DNA from: Marinobacter guineae
Lineage (GTDB): Bacteria > Pseudomonadota > Gammaproteobacteria > Pseudomonadales > Oleiphilaceae
Assembly: GCF_002744735.1 (NCBI RefSeq)
Contig: NZ_KZ319339.1
Span: 620,001-684,000 of the forward strand
Length of the DNA stretch: 64,000 nt
Direction: 5' to 3'
Below are positions 1 to 10,111 of the stretch, one piece after another (the stretch's first letter is position 1; every line of letters begins with the position of its first letter). The notes below the pieces were generated by a model. The model did no database searches and was not told the origin of the DNA. It saw only the letters and a program-made list of their open reading frames with translations. The position numbers were made by a program, and so were the translations under genes.

Positions 1-99
1 CTGGTGACCATGGTGCTGGCAGCCGGCCGCCGGGCGGAGAACGGCGTGTATAATCGCCAGTACCGTTTTGATCAAAGCCAGCTGGTACACTTCCTTTGA
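1..99 (+). CDS. 3' end of an unidentified protein, truncated by window edge
   Basis: Frame 1 is open from the first base and ends with TGA at 97-99, giving a 32-residue C-terminal tail ending in QLVHFL. Third codon positions are GC-rich, as in the neighbouring genes, which supports real coding. It converges on glk, whose stop is at 121, leaving only 21 bases between them. Too little remains to identify the family. Confidence 0.4.
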   Translation: MVTMVLAAGRRAENGVYNRQYRFDQSQLVHFL

Positions 100-120
100 T
101 CTGGCCCGGGCAATCCGGAA

Positions 121-1086
121 TCAAACCTCCCGATTGCCCAGCGCTTCCGCGGCTCCCAGCAACCCAGTGTAGGGTTCCGTCACCACGTAAACCGGCGTGA
201 ATTCAAGCAGCGGCCGCATCCTGCCCTTGTCCTCGAAGCCGTTACGGAAGGGACTTTCCAGGAAGAACTCGAGGAAGCGCGGCAAGATGCCACCACACAG
301 GTAGACTCCACCGGTACTCCCCAGGGTAAGGACGCCGTTCCCGGCAACCCGGCCCAGAATCTCACAGAAATGACGCAGGGTATGGCGAGCCAGGCTATCG
401 GCATTCTCAACAGCGGCTGCGGTGATTTTCTCCGGCGCATCCAGCCGCGCGGCCACACCCTGTATTTCCGCGTGGGCCTGATACAGATTAAGCAGGCCCT
501 GACCACACAGTATCCGCTCTACCGAAACCCGCCCAAACCGGGCCTTCAGGATCCGCAGAACCGCCATTTCGGTATCGTCCGTGGGTGCGAAATCCACATG
601 CCCGCCTTCGGTCATCAGCGGAACCCAGCCGTGCTCGATGGGCACCAGGCCGGAGACACCAAGCCCGGTACCCGGGCCCATCACCAGCCTGGGACGACGG
701 CGATCACCAGGACCACCGCAGACATGAACCAGCTGATCCTCAGCAACGTGAGGAACCCCCAGCGCCATGGCCGTGAAGTCATTGATCACCTTGAAGGCTG
801 ACCAGCCAAACTGCCGCCGGACTTCTTCGGTATCAAAACACCAGTGGTTATTGGTCATTTGCACCCGGGTTCCGCGCACCGGCGAGGCAACTGCCAGGCA
901 GGCTTCGCCGACTCCGGCAACCCCGACCCGGCCCAGATAGTCCCGAACCGCGTCATCAAGATTGTTGTAATCACCGCAGGGCAGGATTTCGATAGCTCGG
1001 GGCTGGACGCTACCCTGCTCTACCAGGGCAAAGCGAGCATTGGTGCCGCCAATATCACCCACCAGCGAGTAGTGTGTTGCTGTCAT
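121..1086 (-). CDS. glk: Glucokinase
   Basis: Cytoplasmic ATP-dependent phosphorylation of glucose to glucose 6-phosphate, feeding the Entner-Doudoroff route next door. The protein has 321 residues, the usual size of bacterial glucokinases. The phosphate-binding motif [13 protein letters not shown] is at residues 11-23, and a second glycine-rich ATP-binding stretch ([11 protein letters not shown]) lies near residue 136. The CGGILPR region near the C-terminus is typical of the family. The ATG overlaps the stop of edd in an ATGA junction, so glk is translationally coupled as the second gene of an edd-glk operon. Confidence 0.93.
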   Translation of the reverse strand: MTATHYSLVGDIGGTNARFALVEQGSVQPRAIEILPCGDYNNLDDAVRDYLGRVGVAGVGEACLAVASPVRGTRVQMTNNHWCFDTEEVRRQFGWSAFKVINDFTAMALGVPHVAEDQLVHVCGGPGDRRRPRLVMGPGTGLGVSGLVPIEHGWVPLMTEGGHVDFAPTDDTEMAVLRILKARFGRVSVERILCGQGLLNLYQAHAEIQGVAARLDAPEKITAAAVENADSLARHTLRHFCEILGRVAGNGVLTLGSTGGVYLCGGILPRFLEFFLESPFRNGFEDKGRMRPLLEFTPVYVVTEPYTGLLGAAEALGNREV

Positions 1087-2903
1087 GCCTCGTGATTCCA
1101 GAAGAAACTGGCTCCTTCCTCGGGATTGCCGGCGGCGCGACGCATCCAGCCAAACAGTTCCCGACCATAACCGTGATGATACCCCGTCAGGTCTGCTATT
1201 TCAGATTCGCGACTGGCAAAGTCCTGGTCATCGACCCGGATGGACAGAACCCCTTTCTCGGCATCCAGGCAGACCACATCGCCGGTTTTCACTTTCGCCA
1301 ACGGCCCGCCGGCAAGAGCTTCGGGATACACGTGAATTGCAGCCGGCACCTTGCCCGAGGCGCCGGACATCCGGCCGTCAGTCACCAGGCCTACCTTGAA
1401 CCCACGGTCCTGCAACACCCCGAGATAAGGCGTGAGCTTGTGCAGCTCCGGCATGCCGTTACTCTTCGGCCCCTGGAAACGAACAATCACGATGCAGTCC
1501 CTGTCCAGGTCGCCGGCCTCGAACGCCGCCTTGAGCTCGTTCTGATCGTTGAAGACCACCGCCGGCGCTTCCACCTTACGGTGTTCCGGGGCAACGGCGG
1601 ATACCTTGATCACGCCACGCCCGAGGTTGCCATCGAGCACCCTCAAGCCACCATCTTGCGCAAAAGGCTCCGCCACCGTACTGAGCACATCCGGGCGCAG
1701 GCTTTTTTCTGGTGCCGGCTTCCAGACCAGTTTGTCTCCCTCCAGCTCCGGCATTTCGGTATAGCGCTCCAGGCCATGGCCAACAACGGTATTCACGTCG
1801 TTGTGGAGGTACCCGCCACTGAGCAGCTCTTTAATCAGGAATGGTGTACCACCTGCTTCATGGAACGCATTCACATCTTCCTGACCGTTGGGATAGATCC
1901 GGGTCATGGACGGAACCACCGAGGAGAGCTCGGCATAATCGTTCCAGTCGATGGTGATGCCCGCCGCCCGGGCAATCGCGATCCAGTGGATGGTGTGGTT
2001 GGTGGAGCCACCGGTCACCAGAAGCGCCACCAGGGCGTTGACGATGCTCTTCTCATCCACCATGTCGCCCAGACCAAGATCGCCGCCCTGGGGCTTCGAT
2101 AACCGGATGACCTGTTCAGTTGCAGCCCGGGTCAGTTGATCACGCAGCGGCGTGTTTGGATTCACAAAGGCCGCTCCCGGCAAGTGCAGCCCCATCACCT
2201 CTACCAGCAACTGGTTGCTGTTGGCCGTGCCATAAAACGTACAGGTGCCCGGACTGTGATAGGACTTGCTTTCAGCTTCAAGGAGCTCGTCTTTGCCAAC
2301 CTTGCCTTCGGCATAGAGCTGGCGGATTCTCTGCTTTTCCTTGTTGGGCAGGCCTGAGGGCATCGGGCCCGCCGGAACCAGGATGGTGGGCAGGTAACCA
2401 AAGCTGAGCGAGCCGATCAAAAGGCCGGGAACGATCTTGTCACAGATTCCCAGCAGCATGGTCGCATCAAACATATTGTGGCTCAGAGCCACGGCGGTGC
2501 TCATGGCAATGGTATCCCGGGAAAACAGGCTCAGCTCCATACCCGGCTGGCCCTGGGTAACACCGTCACACATCGCCGGTGTGCCGCCAGCAACCTGAGC
2601 CACCGACCCCATGCCCCGGGCCGCTTCCCGGATCAGATCCGGGAACTTTTCATAGGGTTGGTGGGCCGAAAGCATATCGTTGTAGGCCGTCACCATGGCC
2701 ACATTGGCCTTGTTCATAAGCTTCAGGGTGTCTTTGTCACCCTGGTCACAGGCCGCGAAGCCGTGGGCCAGGTTGCCACACGACAGAGAGCTGCGGTGCG
2801 GGGATTGGGCTTTCAGTGCATTCATCCGGCTGAGATAGTCCTGCCGGCTGGCACGACTGCGCTCGATAATTCGCTGTGTCACCTTGTCTACGGTCGGGTG
2901 CAT
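1083..2903 (-). CDS. edd: 6-phosphogluconate dehydratase (Entner-Doudoroff)
   Basis: Dehydrates 6-phosphogluconate to 2-keto-3-deoxy-6-phosphogluconate. The start was set at the ATG at 2903 ([13 protein letters not shown]), giving 606 residues, close to the 603 of the E. coli enzyme, and aligning with the known N-terminus. An in-frame ATG at 2993 would add 30 residues unlike the family and would cover the promoter region. IlvD/Edd family hallmarks are present, including [11 protein letters not shown] near the N-terminus (iron-sulphur cysteine), GICDKIVPG, and the C-terminal [16 protein letters not shown]. It is divergent from gap and overlaps glk by 4 bases. Confidence 0.95.
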   Translation of the reverse strand: MHPTVDKVTQRIIERSRASRQDYLSRMNALKAQSPHRSSLSCGNLAHGFAACDQGDKDTLKLMNKANVAMVTAYNDMLSAHQPYEKFPDLIREAARGMGSVAQVAGGTPAMCDGVTQGQPGMELSLFSRDTIAMSTAVALSHNMFDATMLLGICDKIVPGLLIGSLSFGYLPTILVPAGPMPSGLPNKEKQRIRQLYAEGKVGKDELLEAESKSYHSPGTCTFYGTANSNQLLVEVMGLHLPGAAFVNPNTPLRDQLTRAATEQVIRLSKPQGGDLGLGDMVDEKSIVNALVALLVTGGSTNHTIHWIAIARAAGITIDWNDYAELSSVVPSMTRIYPNGQEDVNAFHEAGGTPFLIKELLSGGYLHNDVNTVVGHGLERYTEMPELEGDKLVWKPAPEKSLRPDVLSTVAEPFAQDGGLRVLDGNLGRGVIKVSAVAPEHRKVEAPAVVFNDQNELKAAFEAGDLDRDCIVIVRFQGPKSNGMPELHKLTPYLGVLQDRGFKVGLVTDGRMSGASGKVPAAIHVYPEALAGGPLAKVKTGDVVCLDAEKGVLSIRVDDQDFASRESEIADLTGYHHGYGRELFGWMRRAAGNPEEGASFFWNHEA

Positions 2904-2943
2904 GGTGGGCTCCATTGCGTCATTTATTAGAGTGTCCGTTTTA

Positions 2944-2959
2944 GACGTAATTTTACGTC
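2944..2959. promoter_or_regulatory. Palindrome in the edd upstream region
   Basis: Perfect 7+2+7 inverted repeat GACGTAATTTTACGTC, 41 bases upstream of the edd start. It lies in the edd/gap divergent region and looks like a dimeric regulator site. The sequence shows the symmetry only; the regulator is unknown, and the site differs from the HexR-like motif at 3008-3025. Confidence 0.4.
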
Positions 2960-3007
2960 CTTTTTTTGGCATTTCCACCTTTGTATCGTTCATTTATTCT
3001 TTCTTTG

Positions 3008-3025
3008 TTGTTATATTTACTACAT
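3008..3025 (+). promoter_or_regulatory. HexR-type operator candidate, gap/edd
   Basis: TTGTTATATTTACTACAT lies 45 bases upstream of the gap start. A nearly identical motif, TTGTTTAAAATTACTACAT, is found on the minus strand upstream of zwf (8947-8965). HexR of gammaproteobacteria is known to control edd, gap and zwf through TTGT-spacer-ACAA-like palindromes, and a hexR gene is in this window. The assignment is inferred from the shared motif plus this context. Confidence 0.5.
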
Positions 3026-3070
3026 TACAGAGATTGATCGAACAAAAAACAACCAATAAGGAGCCGAAAG

Positions 3071-4075
3071 ATGACTATCCGTATCGCAATTAACGGGTTT
3101 GGCCGTATCGGTCGCAATGTCTTGCGGGCATTGTACGAAAATAACTACCGCAAGCAGATCCAGGTTGTCGCCATCAACGATCTCGGCGACGCCGAAACAA
3201 ACGCCCATCTCTTAAAGTATGACAGCGTTCATGGCCGATTTGACGGCGTTGTCAGCCACGATGCGGAATCCCTCACTGTCAACGGTGATCGTATCGGCAT
3301 TACGGCGATCCGCAACCCGGAAGAACTTCCCTGGAAAGACTTTCATGTTGACGTGGTATTCGAATGCACCGGTTTGTTCACCAAAAGGGAAAAAGCTGCA
3401 GCACACCTGACTGCTGGCGCTCGCAAGGTCATCATATCGGCACCAAGCCCGGATGCAGACGCCATGGTAGTCTATGGCGTTAACCATGATGTTCTGACGG
3501 CCGAACACGACATCATTTCCAATGCCTCCTGCACCACAAACTGCCTGGCTCCGGTTGTTGAAGCACTGCACAAAGCCGTGGGTATCGAAAGTGGCCTGAT
3601 GACTACCATCCACTCCTACACCAACGATCAGAAGCTGAGCGACGTTTACCATTCCGACCTTTACCGGGCGCGCTCGGCGACCCAGTCAATGATTCCGACC
3701 AAGACCGGCGCCGCGGCAGCAATTGGCAAGGTTATTCCGGAGCTTGACGGAAAACTGGACGGCCTGGCTGTCCGCGTTCCCACGATCAACGTGTCGCTGG
3801 TGGATTTCGGCTTTATCGCCGGCCGGGACACCACCGTGGAAGAAGTAAACGAAGCGGTGAAAGCCGCCGCCGAAAAAAGCCCGGTTCTGGGCTACAACGT
3901 AGAGAAACTGGTGAGTGTCGATTTCAACCACAATCCACTCTCGAGCATTTTCGACGCCAACCATACCCGGGTCCTGGGTCGTCATGTAAAAGTCATGGCC
4001 TGGTACGACAATGAATGGGGGTTCTCGAATCGCATGCTGGATAACGCCATCGCTCTAATGAACGTCAGCCAGTAA
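3071..4075 (+). CDS. gap: Glyceraldehyde-3-phosphate dehydrogenase, type I
   Basis: Oxidises glyceraldehyde 3-phosphate to 1,3-bisphosphoglycerate with NAD(P). It has 334 residues, the standard length. The Rossmann motif [13 protein letters not shown] is at residues 8-20, and the catalytic cysteine is Cys154 within [12 protein letters not shown]. The active-site histidine is in [10 protein letters not shown], and the C-terminal [12 protein letters not shown] is intact. A ribosome site, AAGGAG, precedes the ATG by 7 bases. Divergence from edd-glk and the adjacent HexR-like site indicate the copy that handles the triose phosphate made by the Entner-Doudoroff pathway, as in Pseudomonas. Confidence 0.96.
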   Translation: MTIRIAINGFGRIGRNVLRALYENNYRKQIQVVAINDLGDAETNAHLLKYDSVHGRFDGVVSHDAESLTVNGDRIGITAIRNPEELPWKDFHVDVVFECTGLFTKREKAAAHLTAGARKVIISAPSPDADAMVVYGVNHDVLTAEHDIISNASCTTNCLAPVVEALHKAVGIESGLMTTIHSYTNDQKLSDVYHSDLYRARSATQSMIPTKTGAAAAIGKVIPELDGKLDGLAVRVPTINVSLVDFGFIAGRDTTVEEVNEAVKAAAEKSPVLGYNVEKLVSVDFNHNPLSSIFDANHTRVLGRHVKVMAWYDNEWGFSNRMLDNAIALMNVSQ

Positions 4076-4143
4076 AACTGGCCGGTTTGAGTTAATCCGC
4101 TACTCTATTCGGGAACATTTTGAAGAACCAAAGGACACCAACC

Positions 4144-5592
4144 ATGCTCAGGCGTACCAAGATCGTCGCCACCCTCGGCCCCGCAACCGACTCACCGGAA
4201 TCGCTTGCAGCGATCATTGCTGCCGGCGTAGATGTCACTCGGCTGAACTTTTCCCATGGCAGTGCGGAGGAGCACATCGGGCGCGCCCGCCGCGTTCGTG
4301 AAACGGCTGCCGCCCAAGGGCGGTTTGTCGCTCTTCTGGCCGACCTGCAGGGCCCGAAACTCCGTATCGCACGCTTTACGGAAAACAAGGTTACGCTGAA
4401 AGCCGGTCAGACCTTTATCCTTGATGCAGCCATGGACAAGGAAGCCGGTACCGAGGAGAAAGTCGGGATCGATTACGAGCAGCTGATCCAGGATGTGGAG
4501 CCAGGTGACATTCTGGTTCTTGATGACGGTCGTATCGAAATGGAAGTACAGTCGGTAAGTGATCACAGTATCACCTCGACTGTTTTGATCGGCGGCCCCC
4601 TTTCCAATAACAAGGGCCTGAACAAGCGTGGCGGTGGACTTTCTGCCGAGGCACTTACCGAGAAAGACAAACAGGATATCGTCACCGCAGCCAAGCTCGG
4701 TGCCGATTACGTCGCGGTCTCCTTCGTCAGAACTGCAGAGGACATGCACGTTGCCCGTCGCCTGCTCAGGGACGCCGGTTCAGAAGCCGGCCTTGTTGCC
4801 AAGATTGAACGTGCAGAGCTTGCCGACGACATGGACGCACTGGATGCTGTGATTGAGGCGTCGGATGCGGTGATGGTTGCCCGGGGTGACCTGGCGGTTG
4901 AAATCGGCGATGCCCAACTGGTTGGCGTTCAGAAACACATTATTTCCCGGGCCCGGGTGCTCAACCGCGCGGTGATCACCGCAACCCAGATGATGGAGTC
5001 CATGATCACCAGCCCGATGCCCACGCGTGCCGAGGTATCGGATGTAGCCAACGCGGTGATGGACTACACCGACGCGGTCATGCTGTCGGCAGAAACCGCT
5101 GTGGGTGATTACCCGAAAGAGGCGGTGGAAGCCATGGTGCGCATCTGTCTGGGCGCCGAAAAGCACCCGTCCATGCACCAGTCAAAGCACCGTATTCATG
5201 AGAGTATGGCGGAGGTTGACGAGGCCATCGCTCTCTCTGCCATGTACGCTGCCAACCACCTGGAAGGCGTCTCTGCGATTATCTGCATGACCGAAACCGG
5301 TGCAACGCCAAGGCTGATGTCCCGCATCAAGTCCAGCTTGCCTATTTTTGCGTTCTCGCGGCATCATTCTACCCAGCATAGAGTTGTGTTGTTCCGCGGG
5401 GTGCAGACGATTCCGTTTGATTCGGCGAGAGTACCGAATGAGCGTACCAATGCTTTGGCGGTGTCTGAGTTGATCAGCCGTGAGGCAGTGAAGGATGGGG
5501 ACCTGGTGGTGATCACCAAGGGTGATTATGTGAATGCCCAGGGCGGAACCAACACCATGAAGATTGTTCGTGTTGGTTCTGATATTCGCTGA
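4144..5592 (+). CDS. pyk: Pyruvate kinase (PykA-like)
   Basis: Converts phosphoenolpyruvate and ADP to pyruvate and ATP. The start at 4144 ([14 protein letters not shown]) has AAGGA 8 bases upstream and matches the family N-terminus; an upstream in-frame ATG at 4120 lacks a good ribosome site. The protein has 482 residues and closely resembles E. coli PykA, with [11 protein letters not shown], the signature region [11 protein letters not shown], and [11 protein letters not shown]. It follows gap on the same strand with a 68-base spacer and may be cotranscribed with it. Confidence 0.94.
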   Translation: MLRRTKIVATLGPATDSPESLAAIIAAGVDVTRLNFSHGSAEEHIGRARRVRETAAAQGRFVALLADLQGPKLRIARFTENKVTLKAGQTFILDAAMDKEAGTEEKVGIDYEQLIQDVEPGDILVLDDGRIEMEVQSVSDHSITSTVLIGGPLSNNKGLNKRGGGLSAEALTEKDKQDIVTAAKLGADYVAVSFVRTAEDMHVARRLLRDAGSEAGLVAKIERAELADDMDALDAVIEASDAVMVARGDLAVEIGDAQLVGVQKHIISRARVLNRAVITATQMMESMITSPMPTRAEVSDVANAVMDYTDAVMLSAETAVGDYPKEAVEAMVRICLGAEKHPSMHQSKHRIHESMAEVDEAIALSAMYAANHLEGVSAIICMTETGATPRLMSRIKSSLPIFAFSRHHSTQHRVVLFRGVQTIPFDSARVPNERTNALAVSELISREAVKDGDLVVITKGDYVNAQGGTNTMKIVRVGSDIR

Positions 5593-5665
5593 TTGTTTGT
5601 TTTTTACACCAGCCCGCTGTCGATTGACGCATGACCTTGTAGCCTTCAGGTTCGTGCGGGTCGGC

Positions 5666-5765
5666 AGTGGGGTTACCGTTTCCCAAAACCGCTACAAGCA
5701 CATCCCTGTGCGCTTGACTCCGGCCATCCATGGCCTCCGACATTTTGGGAAACGGTAACCCCACT
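5666..5765 (+). repeat. 100-bp fold-back element, copy A
   Basis: Two perfect 23-bp inverted arms (5666-5688 and 5743-5765; left arm begins AGTGGGGTTACC) flank a 54-base core at 5689-5742. Inside the core are two small hairpins, GCACA-TCCC-TGTGC and GGCCAT-CC-ATGGCC. Copy B at 5897-5996 has the same 54-base core length in the opposite orientation, with 45 of 54 core bases identical, but different arms. The element sits just after pyk in a convergent intergenic space. It is not a simple terminator: the loop is long and conserved and there is no T run. Confidence 0.8.
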
Positions 5766-5822
5766 CCCTCCATCAGCCCTTTCAGAAATACCTCTTGGTG
5801 AACGCTTTTCAACAAGCAAGGT

Positions 5823-5846
5823 CGGATTACGCCAAAGGCTAATCCG
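5823..5846. repeat. Short intergenic palindrome (CGGATTA family)
   Basis: Inverted repeat CGGATTA-C-GCC-AAA-GGC-TAATCCG lies between the two 100-bp elements. A second, better-preserved copy (GTCGGATTAGGC ... GCCCTAATCCGAC) is at 20610-20637 after folD. Palindromes of this type are scattered in intergenic spaces of many proteobacteria; the function is unknown. Confidence 0.55.
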
Positions 5847-5896
5847 TACCTACTAGCTTTGATTTGCTTCGCGATATCGATTGGTTAGACAGAGCG

Positions 5897-5996
5897 CTTT
5901 GGGGTGGGGCTTCCGGGAATGTGGCTGGCCAGGGACGGCCAGCCTCAAGCGCACAGGGATGTGCTCGTAGCGGTTCCCGGAAGCCCCACCCCAAAG
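5897..5996 (-). repeat. 100-bp fold-back element, copy B
   Basis: Perfect 23-bp arms at 5897-5919 and 5974-5996 (CTTTGGGGTGGGGCTTCC and onward) flank a 54-base core at 5920-5973. With one mismatch the pairing extends 3 bp further on each side. Read on the minus strand, the core begins CCGCTACGAGCACATCCCTG and matches copy A at 45 of 54 positions. The inner GC hairpin is longer than in copy A (GGCTGGCC / GGCCAGCC). The rest of 5593-6036 shows no gene. Confidence 0.8.
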
Positions 5997-6036
5997 TGCG
6001 AACACCCCGAAATCATTAGGCTACCGGGCAAAACGC

Positions 6037-6684
6037 TCAGAGATCCGCCAGGCTGCCCCGGACAATCTCGGTGATTTTCGACCAGTCTTTAGCGGCCACG
6101 ACATCCGCAGGGGTCAGCCAGGTGCCACCCACGGCCTGGACGTTGCTGAGGGCCAGGTAGTCTGCTGCGGTGTTGCGGCGAATGCCGCCGGTCGGGCAGA
6201 AGGTGACGTCCGGGAAGGGCCCGCCGAAGGCTTTCAGGGCAGGGATACCGCCGGCCACTTCGGCTGGAAAGAACTTGAACTCCCGGTAGCCCAGATTGTA
6301 GCCAATCATCAGCTCGGAAATAGTGGCAATACCCGGCAGCAGAGGGGCTTCCGAGGTCAACGCAAACTCCAGGATGGCCTCGGTAACACCCGGGGTAATC
6401 ACAAACTGGGCACCTGCGGCTTCGACTTGTCGGTATTGGGTGATACTGGTTACGGTGCCCGCACCTACCCACGCGTCCGGGATGGCTTTTCGGACTTTTT
6501 CGATGGCGTTGATACCGTGCTCGGTTCGCAGGGTGATTTCAAGAACGTTAATACCACCATCAACCAGTGCCTGACACAGGGGCACGGCGTCGTCAATATC
6601 GTTAATGGTGATCACCGGTACCAGAGGGGAGGAATTCAGTACCGCCCGGACGCGCTCGCGATGATAATCGGAAAGTCGGCTCAT
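6037..6684 (-). CDS. eda: 2-keto-3-deoxy-6-phosphogluconate aldolase
   Basis: Splits KDPG into pyruvate and glyceraldehyde 3-phosphate, the second specific step of the Entner-Doudoroff pathway. The protein has 215 residues, the usual length. The Schiff-base lysine is Lys137 in EFKFFPAE; Glu49 and Arg53 lie in VLEITLRTEHG, and the phosphate loop is CPTGGI at 163-168. The gene lies 27 bases downstream of pgl on the same strand, so zwf-pgl-eda forms one operon supplying and cleaving 6-phosphogluconate. Confidence 0.95.
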   Translation of the reverse strand: MSRLSDYHRERVRAVLNSSPLVPVITINDIDDAVPLCQALVDGGINVLEITLRTEHGINAIEKVRKAIPDAWVGAGTVTSITQYRQVEAAGAQFVITPGVTEAILEFALTSEAPLLPGIATISELMIGYNLGYREFKFFPAEVAGGIPALKAFGGPFPDVTFCPTGGIRRNTAADYLALSNVQAVGGTWLTPADVVAAKDWSKITEIVRGSLADL

Positions 6685-6711
6685 AGTCTTCTCCTAATCA
6701 ATTCAAGGCGT

Positions 6712-7431
6712 TCAGGGGCTCCAGAACACCTGCAGGCCGGGTTTCAGGAAGGCCCTGATGGGCATCTCCATCACGCTGTCCAGATCCGAAACGGCCTTTT
6801 TAAGGGTATCCAGTTTATCCTCACCCTTGAGATGCAGCGCCGTGAATCGTGCGTCTCTCAGTGGTGGCCAGGTCAGGGTAATACGCTTTTGAGGCTGCGA
6901 TGCCGGCGTCGCAACCGAAACAATTTCCTGGCACTCCGGATTCATGGCGCAGGCCAGTTCCGGGGCGTCCGGAAACAGGGAGGCCGTGTGACCGTCGTTA
7001 CCCATGCCAAGAATCAGTACGTCCAGTGGCAAAGCCAGGTCGGCCAACTCAGCTTTCACTGCTTCAAGCCCTTCTGCGGGCGTGGCACCGGGTTGTTTTA
7101 GCGACAGGAATCGCGCCGGTGCCGCGTGGTTCCGCAACAGGTTGTCCTTAACCAGGCGGGTATTGCTCGTAGGGTGGTCTTCCTCTACCCAGCGCTCATC
7201 CGCCAGCAGAACGTCTACCCTGCCCCATTCGAGATCCTTATCAGACAATGCCTTGAAGAATGGCAGGGGTGTGGAGCCCCCGGAAACAACAAGACTGGCC
7301 CGGGGCACATCTTTCAGGCGTCTGGCCAGAAATTCAGCAACGGCATCAGCAAGATTGAGGGCAACTTCCTCCGGAGTTTCACCGAACCGGGCCCGGACGC
7401 CTTCAGGCAACTGCAGATCAGACGTCTTCAT
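6712..7431 (-). CDS. pgl: 6-phosphogluconolactonase
   Basis: Hydrolyses 6-phosphogluconolactone made by Zwf. DevB/SOL family features include [31 protein letters not shown] and [15 protein letters not shown]. The start at 7431 (MKTSDLQ) was chosen because GGGAGGAG sits 4-5 bases upstream, whereas the ATG at 7446 has none. It gives 239 residues and overlaps the end of zwf by 14 bases, indicating translational coupling. Confidence 0.93.
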   Translation of the reverse strand: MKTSDLQLPEGVRARFGETPEEVALNLADAVAEFLARRLKDVPRASLVVSGGSTPLPFFKALSDKDLEWGRVDVLLADERWVEEDHPTSNTRLVKDNLLRNHAAPARFLSLKQPGATPAEGLEAVKAELADLALPLDVLILGMGNDGHTASLFPDAPELACAMNPECQEIVSVATPASQPQKRITLTWPPLRDARFTALHLKGEDKLDTLKKAVSDLDSVMEMPIRAFLKPGLQVFWSP

Positions 7432-8893
7432 ACCAGCTCCTCCCATCCCGGGTAATCATGGCGATGGAGGCAACAGGCCCCCAGGTTCCGGCAGCGTAGC
7501 GCTTGGGCGGTTCGCCACCGTCTCTCCAGTTCTGAATAATCTGGTCCACCCAGCGCCAGGCGTATTCCACTTCATCCCGACGCACAAACAGGTACTGGTT
7601 ACCTTTCATAACTTCCCAAAGCAGACGCTCATAGGCATCGGGAATACGGTCAGTATCGAAGGTTTCGGAGAAGGTCAGCTCCAGCGGACCCTGGCGCAGG
7701 CGCATGCCCTTGTCCAGCCCCTGATCCTTGGTGAGAATTTTCAGGGACATGCCCTCATCCGGCTGCAGGCGGATGATCAGCTTGTTGTTGGCCAGGTGCT
7801 TCTGGTCCGGATCAAAAATGTAGTGCGGCGCCGGCTTGAAGTGAATGATGATCTGGGAAATCTTCTCCGGCAGGCGTTTACCGGTCCGGATGTAGAACGG
7901 CACACCGGACCAGCGCCAGTTATCGATCTCCGCTTTCAGAGCGACAAAGGTTTCCGTGGCGCTACCCTTGTTGGCCCCCTCCTCTTCCAGGTATCCAGGG
8001 ACAGGTTTGCCGTTGCTGGTCCCGGCTGTGTATTGACCACGGACCACGTAACTTTCCATCATATCCGGAGTAATCTGACGCAGCGCCTTAAGGACTTTCA
8101 CCTTTTCATCCCGGATACTGTCTGCGGACAGATCCGAAGGCGGGTCCATGGCAATCAGGCATAGCAGCTGCAGCAGGTGGTTCTGGATCATGTCGCGAAT
8201 CTGGCCGGCCTTGTCGAAATAGCCCCAGCGGCCCTCGATGCCGACACTTTCCGCTACTGTTATTTCCACGTGGGATATGTGGTTCTGGTCCCACTGGGAC
8301 GCAAACAGATTGTTGGCAAACCGCAGGGCAATCAGGTTCTGAACCGTTTCCTTGCCCAGATAATGGTCAATACGGAACAACTGGTTCTCGTTGTAGACCT
8401 CACCCAGCTCATCATTGATAACCTTTGAAGACTCAAGATCATGCCCGATCGGCTTCTCGACCACCACGCGAGTCTTTTCGGTGCAGCAACTTGCTGACCG
8501 GAGGTTCCTGGCGATGACGCCGTACATGGATGGCGGCGTGGCCATGTAAACGATAAGTTCGTTGTTGACGTCATCACGCCACTCGTTAAGCACATTGAAA
8601 CCGTCCGGATCAGTGAAGTCCAGAATCTGGTAATCCACCCTCTGTAGAAAGGCTTCTGCTACTGTTGCGTCGAACTCTGCCGGTTTCACATGCTGCTTCA
8701 GCTTTTCGAGCAACTGTTGGCGCACGGTTTCGGTATCTGCATCGCTACGGGCAATGGCAAGTACCCTGCTGCCATCCGCCAGCAGGTTCGCACGCTCGAG
8801 CTGGTACAGCGCAGGGAACAGTTTGCGCTGGGCGAGGTCGCCCAGCGCTCCGAATAGCATCAGGTCACAACGGGTAGTAATCTTGTTGACCAT
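7418..8893 (-). CDS. zwf: Glucose-6-phosphate 1-dehydrogenase
   Basis: Oxidises glucose 6-phosphate with NAD(P), the entry step of the Entner-Doudoroff and pentose phosphate routes. The start at 8893 ([19 protein letters not shown]) gives 491 residues, as in Pseudomonas and E. coli; AAGGA lies upstream. A longer in-frame reading from 9007 runs through the promoter and the HexR-like site, so it was rejected. Seen are the nucleotide-binding [11 protein letters not shown], the active-site RIDHYLGKE, and EKPIGHDL. It is first gene of zwf-pgl-eda and divergent from hexR. Confidence 0.95.
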   Translation of the reverse strand: MVNKITTRCDLMLFGALGDLAQRKLFPALYQLERANLLADGSRVLAIARSDADTETVRQQLLEKLKQHVKPAEFDATVAEAFLQRVDYQILDFTDPDGFNVLNEWRDDVNNELIVYMATPPSMYGVIARNLRSASCCTEKTRVVVEKPIGHDLESSKVINDELGEVYNENQLFRIDHYLGKETVQNLIALRFANNLFASQWDQNHISHVEITVAESVGIEGRWGYFDKAGQIRDMIQNHLLQLLCLIAMDPPSDLSADSIRDEKVKVLKALRQITPDMMESYVVRGQYTAGTSNGKPVPGYLEEEGANKGSATETFVALKAEIDNWRWSGVPFYIRTGKRLPEKISQIIIHFKPAPHYIFDPDQKHLANNKLIIRLQPDEGMSLKILTKDQGLDKGMRLRQGPLELTFSETFDTDRIPDAYERLLWEVMKGNQYLFVRRDEVEYAWRWVDQIIQNWRDGGEPPKRYAAGTWGPVASIAMITRDGRSWYEDV

Positions 8894-8946
8894 TGGTTCC
8901 TTCTCTCTGATGGGCGGCCCGGGGAGAATTGCCCGGACAGAGTTTA

Positions 8947-8965
8947 ATGTAGTAATTTTAAACAA
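8947..8965 (-). promoter_or_regulatory. HexR-type operator candidate, zwf
   Basis: On the minus strand TTGTTTAAAATTACTACAT, 54 bases upstream of the zwf start, between zwf and hexR. It differs from the gap site at 3008-3025 by a one-base length change and a few A/T positions in the centre. Both halves (TTGTT and ACTACAT) are kept, pointing to one regulator, most simply the adjacent HexR. Confidence 0.55.
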
Positions 8966-9103
8966 ATAATGACATCCGAAAATGGTTTTTCCAAGAAAAA
9001 ACTGCATTCTGTGATACTTTTACTACCCCAAACACCGCGAAAAAGCGGTATAATCAGCGCGTTTTTACGATAATGACCGCCCAAGATTCAGGGAGTACCA
9101 TTG

Positions 9104-9976
9104 ATGGCCGCGAACCAGGCGCACCGTGACGACAACCTGCTTGAGGACATCCAGTCCCGGCTGGACAGCCTTAACAAATCCGAGCGAAAGGTGGCAGAGG
9201 CCATTCTCCGGGACCCGAGTGCGGCGACCCGTTACAGCATAGCCGCTCTGGCCAGGGCCGCGGATGTCAGCGAGCCAACGGTTAACCGTTTCTGCCGGGG
9301 CTTCTCAGCCACCGGGTTCCCGGACTTCAAGATCCGCCTGGCGCAAAGCATTGCCACCGGCACCCCCTACATCGGTCAGAATATAGAGCCCGACGACACG
9401 GTTACCGAATTCGCCGACAAGATCATGCTCAGCACCATTGCCAGCCTGGATAAGGCCCGGCAGGCACTGGATCCGAAAGCTCTGGCCACCGCCATCGACT
9501 ATCTGATTCAGGCCAAGCAGATCAATTTCTTCGGCATGGGCGGCTCCGCGTCTGTGGCACTGGACGCCCAGCACAAGTTCTTCCGCTTCAATATTCCCGT
9601 GATGTCCTACGACGATGCCCTTATGCAACGAATGGTTGCCGCAGGCTCCAACGTCGGCGACATTATCGTGCTGATTTCCTACACCGGCCGGACCCGGGAA
9701 ACGGTGGAGATTGCCCAGCTGGCTCGCGCCAACGGGGCCACTGTGATCGGCATCACCAATCCGGACTCGCCCCTGGCGGAAATATGTACGGTGGTATTGG
9801 GTGTTACCGCGCCAGAGGACACCGAGGTCTACATGCCAATGTCGTCCCGTATCATTCATCTGACCGTTATCGACATTCTGGCAACCGGCGTAACCCTGAA
9901 GCGCGGCGCGGATTTCCTCGGCCATCTGAAGAAAATCAAGGAAAGCCTCAAGCCCACCCGGTTCCCGCCGAACTAG
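9104..9976 (+). CDS. hexR: RpiR-family regulator HexR
   Basis: Transcriptional repressor of glucose catabolic genes; the known effector of HexR is KDPG. The protein has 290 residues, with an N-terminal RpiR helix-turn-helix ([20 protein letters not shown], about residues 49-68) followed by a SIS sugar-phosphate domain ([34 protein letters not shown]). The ATG at 9104 follows GGGAG by 8 bases; a TTG directly before it is less likely. Divergence from zwf and the shared operator motif fit the HexR role. A strong terminator follows. Confidence 0.9.
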   Translation: MAANQAHRDDNLLEDIQSRLDSLNKSERKVAEAILRDPSAATRYSIAALARAADVSEPTVNRFCRGFSATGFPDFKIRLAQSIATGTPYIGQNIEPDDTVTEFADKIMLSTIASLDKARQALDPKALATAIDYLIQAKQINFFGMGGSASVALDAQHKFFRFNIPVMSYDDALMQRMVAAGSNVGDIIVLISYTGRTRETVEIAQLARANGATVIGITNPDSPLAEICTVVLGVTAPEDTEVYMPMSSRIIHLTVIDILATGVTLKRGADFLGHLKKIKESLKPTRFPPN

Positions 9977-10030
9977 TCTTCGCAGACGACAAATAAAACC
10001 TGAGCTCGAAAAGAAAACAGATCTATCCAA

Positions 10031-10071
10031 AAAACAAAAGGCCCGGGCAGGATGCGCCGGGCCTTTTGTTT
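10031..10071. terminator. Bidirectional intrinsic terminator, hexR / ppiD
   Basis: A 12-bp stem, CAAAAGGCCCGG (10035-10046) with CCGGGCCTTTTG (10057-10068), lies between the convergent hexR and ppiD genes. It has an A-rich left flank and a T-rich right flank, so it can serve both strands. Confidence 0.85.
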
Positions 10072-10111
10072 AATCCGAGGCGCCAGACGGCACCCTCTTA
10101 CCACTGAACTC

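Noticed and set aside
1074..2102. Long plus-strand open frame opposite edd
   Set aside because: It mirrors the edd codons, is rich in His/Arg/Gln typical of antisense frames in GC-rich genes, and edd itself is certain.
5513..5815. Small open frames around the pyk-eda gap
   Set aside because: They run through the end of pyk and the inverted-repeat element; no ribosome site or conserved protein feature.
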